Below, in pieces: positions 3,320 to 6,111 of a stretch of 6,111 bases of DNA (positions are counted from its first letter, which is position 1; each line of letters begins with the position of its first letter). Source of the DNA: Saprospiraceae bacterium (GTDB taxonomy: Bacteria; Bacteroidota; Bacteroidia; Chitinophagales; Saprospiraceae); NCBI GenBank assembly GCA_020852155.1, contig JADZBJ010000093.1:1-6111 (forward strand). The letters run 5' to 3'. A program made the position numbers and the translations under genes. The notes under the pieces were generated by a model that saw nothing but the letters and a program-made list of their open reading frames with translations, was not told the origin of the DNA and ran no database searches.

Positions 3320-6111
3320 ATGACAAAAAAAATTACCATGATCAGCCTGCTGATGCTACTGCTGTGCAGTGGGTATTTGTCAGCACAGTGGGCAGGAAAA
3401 CCTGTACGTTTTGCCGCTGAAACAACCTATTTCCCAGGGAATTTTGAACAAATCATAAGCGGCGCGGCTATTACAGGCCCGGAGGATGTCGTCGAAGGCC
3501 GCTTTGTCCGGTTTATTCAAACAGAAACCATCCTGAATGCCGACCAGCGAAGCAGAGCCGAAGCCCTGGGCGTACGATTTCATGGATATGTGCAGTTCGG
3601 CGCATACCTGACTTCATTCCCTGCGGGTTTTGATTTTTCGTTGTTGCAAACTTTGCCCATCAGAAGCGTTGTTCCGGTTAAAACAGCGTGGAAAATGGCG
3701 CAAAACCTGAAAGACAGACCTTTCGGCGAATGGGCCAAACGCGGCGATCAAATTGAAATTTACCTTCAGGTTTATCCGCATGTATCTGTGGCCAAAGGCG
3801 CTGAATTATGCCGCCGTTACGGTCTCGACGTATTACAGCAAGGCCGGATGAATGGCATTTTACGCGTTTTGATTTCTCCGGATAACCTGGAAAACATTGC
3901 CGCATTGCCTTTCGTGCGCAGCATGGAGTTAATATCGCCTCCTGCCGAAAAAGAAGATACCCGCGGCCGCAGCCTGTTGCGCTCCAACATGCTGGACGGC
4001 GACCATAGCGCCAGCCTTAAGTTTAACGGCGATGGCGTGAAAACACTGGTGCGCGACGACGGCCGACTTGGCCCGCACATTGACTTCCAGGGTCGCCTGC
4101 ACAACATGGCTGATGGCGATGAATTCGCAGGCACGCACGGCGACGGCGTAGGCGGTATCATTGGCGGAGCAGGCAACCTTGATCCCTACATGAAGGGCAT
4201 GGCAGCCGGAGCAGACGTTTACACCCTGGATTATGTGGACAATTTTCAGGACGAAACAATGGATTTGTTTTTCAATGAAAACGTTACCCTGACCAACAGT
4301 TCTTACTCCAATGGCTGTAATACCGGATATACAACCATCACCCAAACGGTGGATCAGCAGCTGTTTGATAATCCAACCCTGATGCACGTGTTTTCCGCAG
4401 GTAATGCCAACTCATCTGATTGCGGGTATGGCGCCGGAACACAGTTTGGCAACATCACGGGCGGCCACAAGGCAGCCAAGAACAGTATTGCCACGGCCAA
4501 CCTCAAACAGGATGGTACCATTGACACCACCAGCAGCCGTGGCCCTGTACATGACGGCCGCCTGAAACCGGATATTTCAGCCAACGGCAACGGCCACTAC
4601 TCTACCGACCCCGACAATGGCTATCAGGAGTTTGGCGGCACTTCAGGTGCGGCGCCCTGTATTGCAGGTATCCTGGCTCAATTGACACAAGCCTACAAAT
4701 CATACAACAACGGCGAAGAGCCACGCACAGACCTGTTGAAGGCTGCGATTATGAACAGTGCTAATGATATTGGCCCTGTCGGCCCTGATTGGAGGTTCGG
4801 TTATGGTCATATTAATGCCCATCGTGCGCACAACCTGTTAAAACAAAAACGCTACGCATTCGCTCAAATTGACCAGGGCGCTACCAACACACAGACCTTG
4901 AATGTGCCCAATAACACCAGAGCTGTAAAAGTGATGATCTACTGGGCCGAACCTGCAGCGGATGTCAGCACCAATCGGGCACTGATTAACGACCTTGACC
5001 TGACGATTACCTCTGCCGCAGGCGTGGTACACATGCCCTGGAAACTTGACCCAACACCCGATCCGGTCATCCTGAACATGCAGGCAGGCCGCGGACGCGA
5101 CTCTCTCAACAACTGCGAACAGGTAGTCATTGAAATGCCTGCCAGCGGCGCTTACACCATCCGCGTCAGCGGTACAGAAGTGCCACTTGGCCCGCAATCA
5201 TACGTACTGGTATGGGAACTCGTTGAGCCAGGTCCGACCTTGACTTATCCCAACGGTGGAGAAGGGCTGGTGCCGGGCGAAACAGCCCGCATTCACTGGG
5301 ATGCCTATGGCGCCGATGGCAATTTTACACTGCGTTATTCGGTAGATGGCGGTAACACATTCCAGAACATTACGAACATCACGAATGCCAAACAACGTAT
5401 GCATGACTGGACTGTACCGAATACGACCAGCGGTCAGGTGCGCCTGATGGTTATTCGCAACAACCGCCGTGATACTTCCGATCAGAACCTCAGTATCGTC
5501 AGGGTGCCGCAAAACGTACATGTTTTGAAAGTTTGCCCTGATTCAATGACTGTTGCCTGGAATGAAGTACTGGATACGCTTTCATACGATGTGTATGTCC
5601 TGGGGCAGAAATACATGGAAATTCAGGGCCGTTCAGACACCACCTGGTTGACATTCCCGATTAATGACGCTTCTGTTGAACGCTGGATCAGCGTAAGGGC
5701 TGCCCATGAAAATGGCATGACCGGCCGCAGGGCTATCGCGATCAAATCGCCCGGATATATCAAAAACTGTCCACAACCTGAAGACTTGAATCTGGCGGCA
5801 TTAATTGCGCCGTCAGGCGATGCCATTATTTCATGTAGCGCAACAGAGCAGGATATTACGGTCAAACTCCGCAACGACGGATTAAATCCGGCCAACGGCA
5901 TTAACATCAATTATCAGGCAAACGGCGGAGCAGTTGTCAGCGAAGTGCTGCCTGACATGGCGTCGGGCGATTCTATCGAATACACTTTCATCACGCCGCT
6001 GTCACTAACACAAGGCTCAGTAGTTGACTTGCTGGTATGGGCCACTTTCCCGGCTGATGACGTGACCTACAATGACACCATCGGCCTGAGTTTTCCGACC
6101 ATTGTCGGTTC
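3320..6111 (+). CDS. Secreted subtilisin-family (S8) serine protease, KP-43-like, multidomain; 3' end beyond window
   Basis: An exported endopeptidase; 930 residues are visible and the frame is open at the right edge. Residues 1-22 form a signal peptide (KK, hydrophobic core, cleavage after LSA before Gln23). A propeptide follows (about 60-215), apparently made of two similar units, each ending in a Leu-Pro-(Phe)-x-Arg-Ser motif (LPIRSV 112-117; LPFVRS 196-201). The catalytic domain (about 236-508) has Asp246 in VRDDG, His273 in THGDGVGG, oxyanion Asn362 in SAGN and Ser442 in GTSGAAP, so the full catalytic set is present. A beta-barrel domain (about 510-635) has the NDLDLTI motif seen in KP-43-type subtilases. 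Then come a PNGGE...SVDGG domain (about 639-728), a fibronectin type III-like domain (730-812) and a CARDB-like domain from 817. Such proteins in Bacteroidota often end in a type IX secretion sorting domain, which would lie outside the window. The start ATG 3320 is chosen because it precedes the signal peptide directly. Confidence 0.93.
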   Translation, partial: MTKKITMISLLMLLLCSGYLSAQWAGKPVRFAAETTYFPGNFEQIISGAAITGPEDVVEGRFVRFIQTETILNADQRSRAEALGVRFHGYVQFGAYLTSFPAGFDFSLLQTLPIRSVVPVKTAWKMAQNLKDRPFGEWAKRGDQIEIYLQVYPHVSVAKGAELCRRYGLDVLQQGRMNGILRVLISPDNLENIAALPFVRSMELISPPAEKEDTRGRSLLRSNMLDGDHSASLKFNGDGVKTLVRDDGRLGPHIDFQGRLHNMADGDEFAGTHGDGVGGIIGGAGNLDPYMKGMAAGADVYTLDYVDNFQDETMDLFFNENVTLTNSSYSNGCNTGYTTITQTVDQQLFDNPTLMHVFSAGNANSSDCGYGAGTQFGNITGGHKAAKNSIATANLKQDGTIDTTSSRGPVHDGRLKPDISANGNGHYSTDPDNGYQEFGGTSGAAPCIAGILAQLTQAYKSYNNGEEPRTDLLKAAIMNSANDIGPVGPDWRFGYGHINAHRAHNLLKQKRYAFAQIDQGATNTQTLNVPNNTRAVKVMIYWAEPAADVSTNRALINDLDLTITSAAGVVHMPWKLDPTPDPVILNMQAGRGRDSLNNCEQVVIEMPASGAYTIRVSGTEVPLGPQSYVLVWELVEPGPTLTYPNGGEGLVPGETARIHWDAYGADGNFTLRYSVDGGNTFQNITNITNAKQRMHDWTVPNTTSGQVRLMVIRNNRRDTSDQNLSIVRVPQNVHVLKVCPDSMTVAWNEVLDTLSYDVYVLGQKYMEIQGRSDTTWLTFPINDASVERWISVRAAHENGMTGRRAIAIKSPGYIKNCPQPEDLNLAALIAPSGDAIISCSATEQDITVKLRNDGLNPANGININYQANGGAVVSEVLPDMASGDSIEYTFITPLSLTQGSVVDLLVWATFPADDVTYNDTIGLSFPTIVG

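Noticed and set aside
3353..3367. Lipoprotein signal (LLLC at residues 13-16 of the protease)
   Set aside because: The residue before Cys is Leu, not Gly, Ala or Ser as a lipobox needs, and a standard signal peptidase I site (LSA|Q) follows at residue 22.
3380..5910. Several minus-strand open frames of 60-150 codons opposite the protease
   Set aside because: The plus-strand frame has all catalytic motifs over its whole length; the minus-strand frames are shadows of its codon usage.

Overview
The window most likely comes from a member of the Bacteroidota, perhaps the Saprospiria. This is an inference from four things: the type of NDH-2, the secreted subtilase with an 'LSA|Q' signal-peptide end and a string of C-terminal beta domains, the lack of clear Shine-Dalgarno sites at most starts, and a sigma-gene upstream region resembling the Bacteroidota TTG / TAnnTTTG promoter. 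No 16S or other phylogenetic marker is present.

Layout. Positions 1-44 are a gene-free edge. A type II NADH:quinone dehydrogenase lies on the minus strand (45-1349). The 338-bp divergent intergenic region (1350-1687) holds the most unusual structure here: two 59-bp arms in inverted orientation (1410-1468 and 1520-1578, 50/59 identical). Each arm is built of successive palindromes, and the pair is bracketed by a 33-bp direct repeat (1362-1394 and 1578-1610, 32/33 identical). An ECF-type sigma factor follows on the plus strand (1688-2338), ending in a plausible intrinsic terminator. A gene-poor, structured spacer (2339-2696) leads to a small 97-aa protein of unknown function (2697-2990). After another spacer (2991-3319) comes a large secreted subtilisin-family (S8) protease, which starts at 3320 and is still open at the right edge (at least 930 residues).

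How the parts may relate. NDH-2 is a housekeeping respiratory enzyme that feeds NADH electrons into the quinone pool. The sigma factor and the small downstream protein are the natural candidates for a regulatory pair, because the small protein's C-terminal helix loosely resembles the tail of Bacteroidota anti-sigma or sigma-linked proteins; it lacks the zinc-binding cysteines of classic ZAS anti-sigma factors. The protease could be a target of this sigma factor, but nothing in the sequence demonstrates that. The palindromic element between the divergent NDH-2 and sigma genes looks like a REP/BIME- or MITE-like non-coding repeat and is the best candidate for something undescribed.
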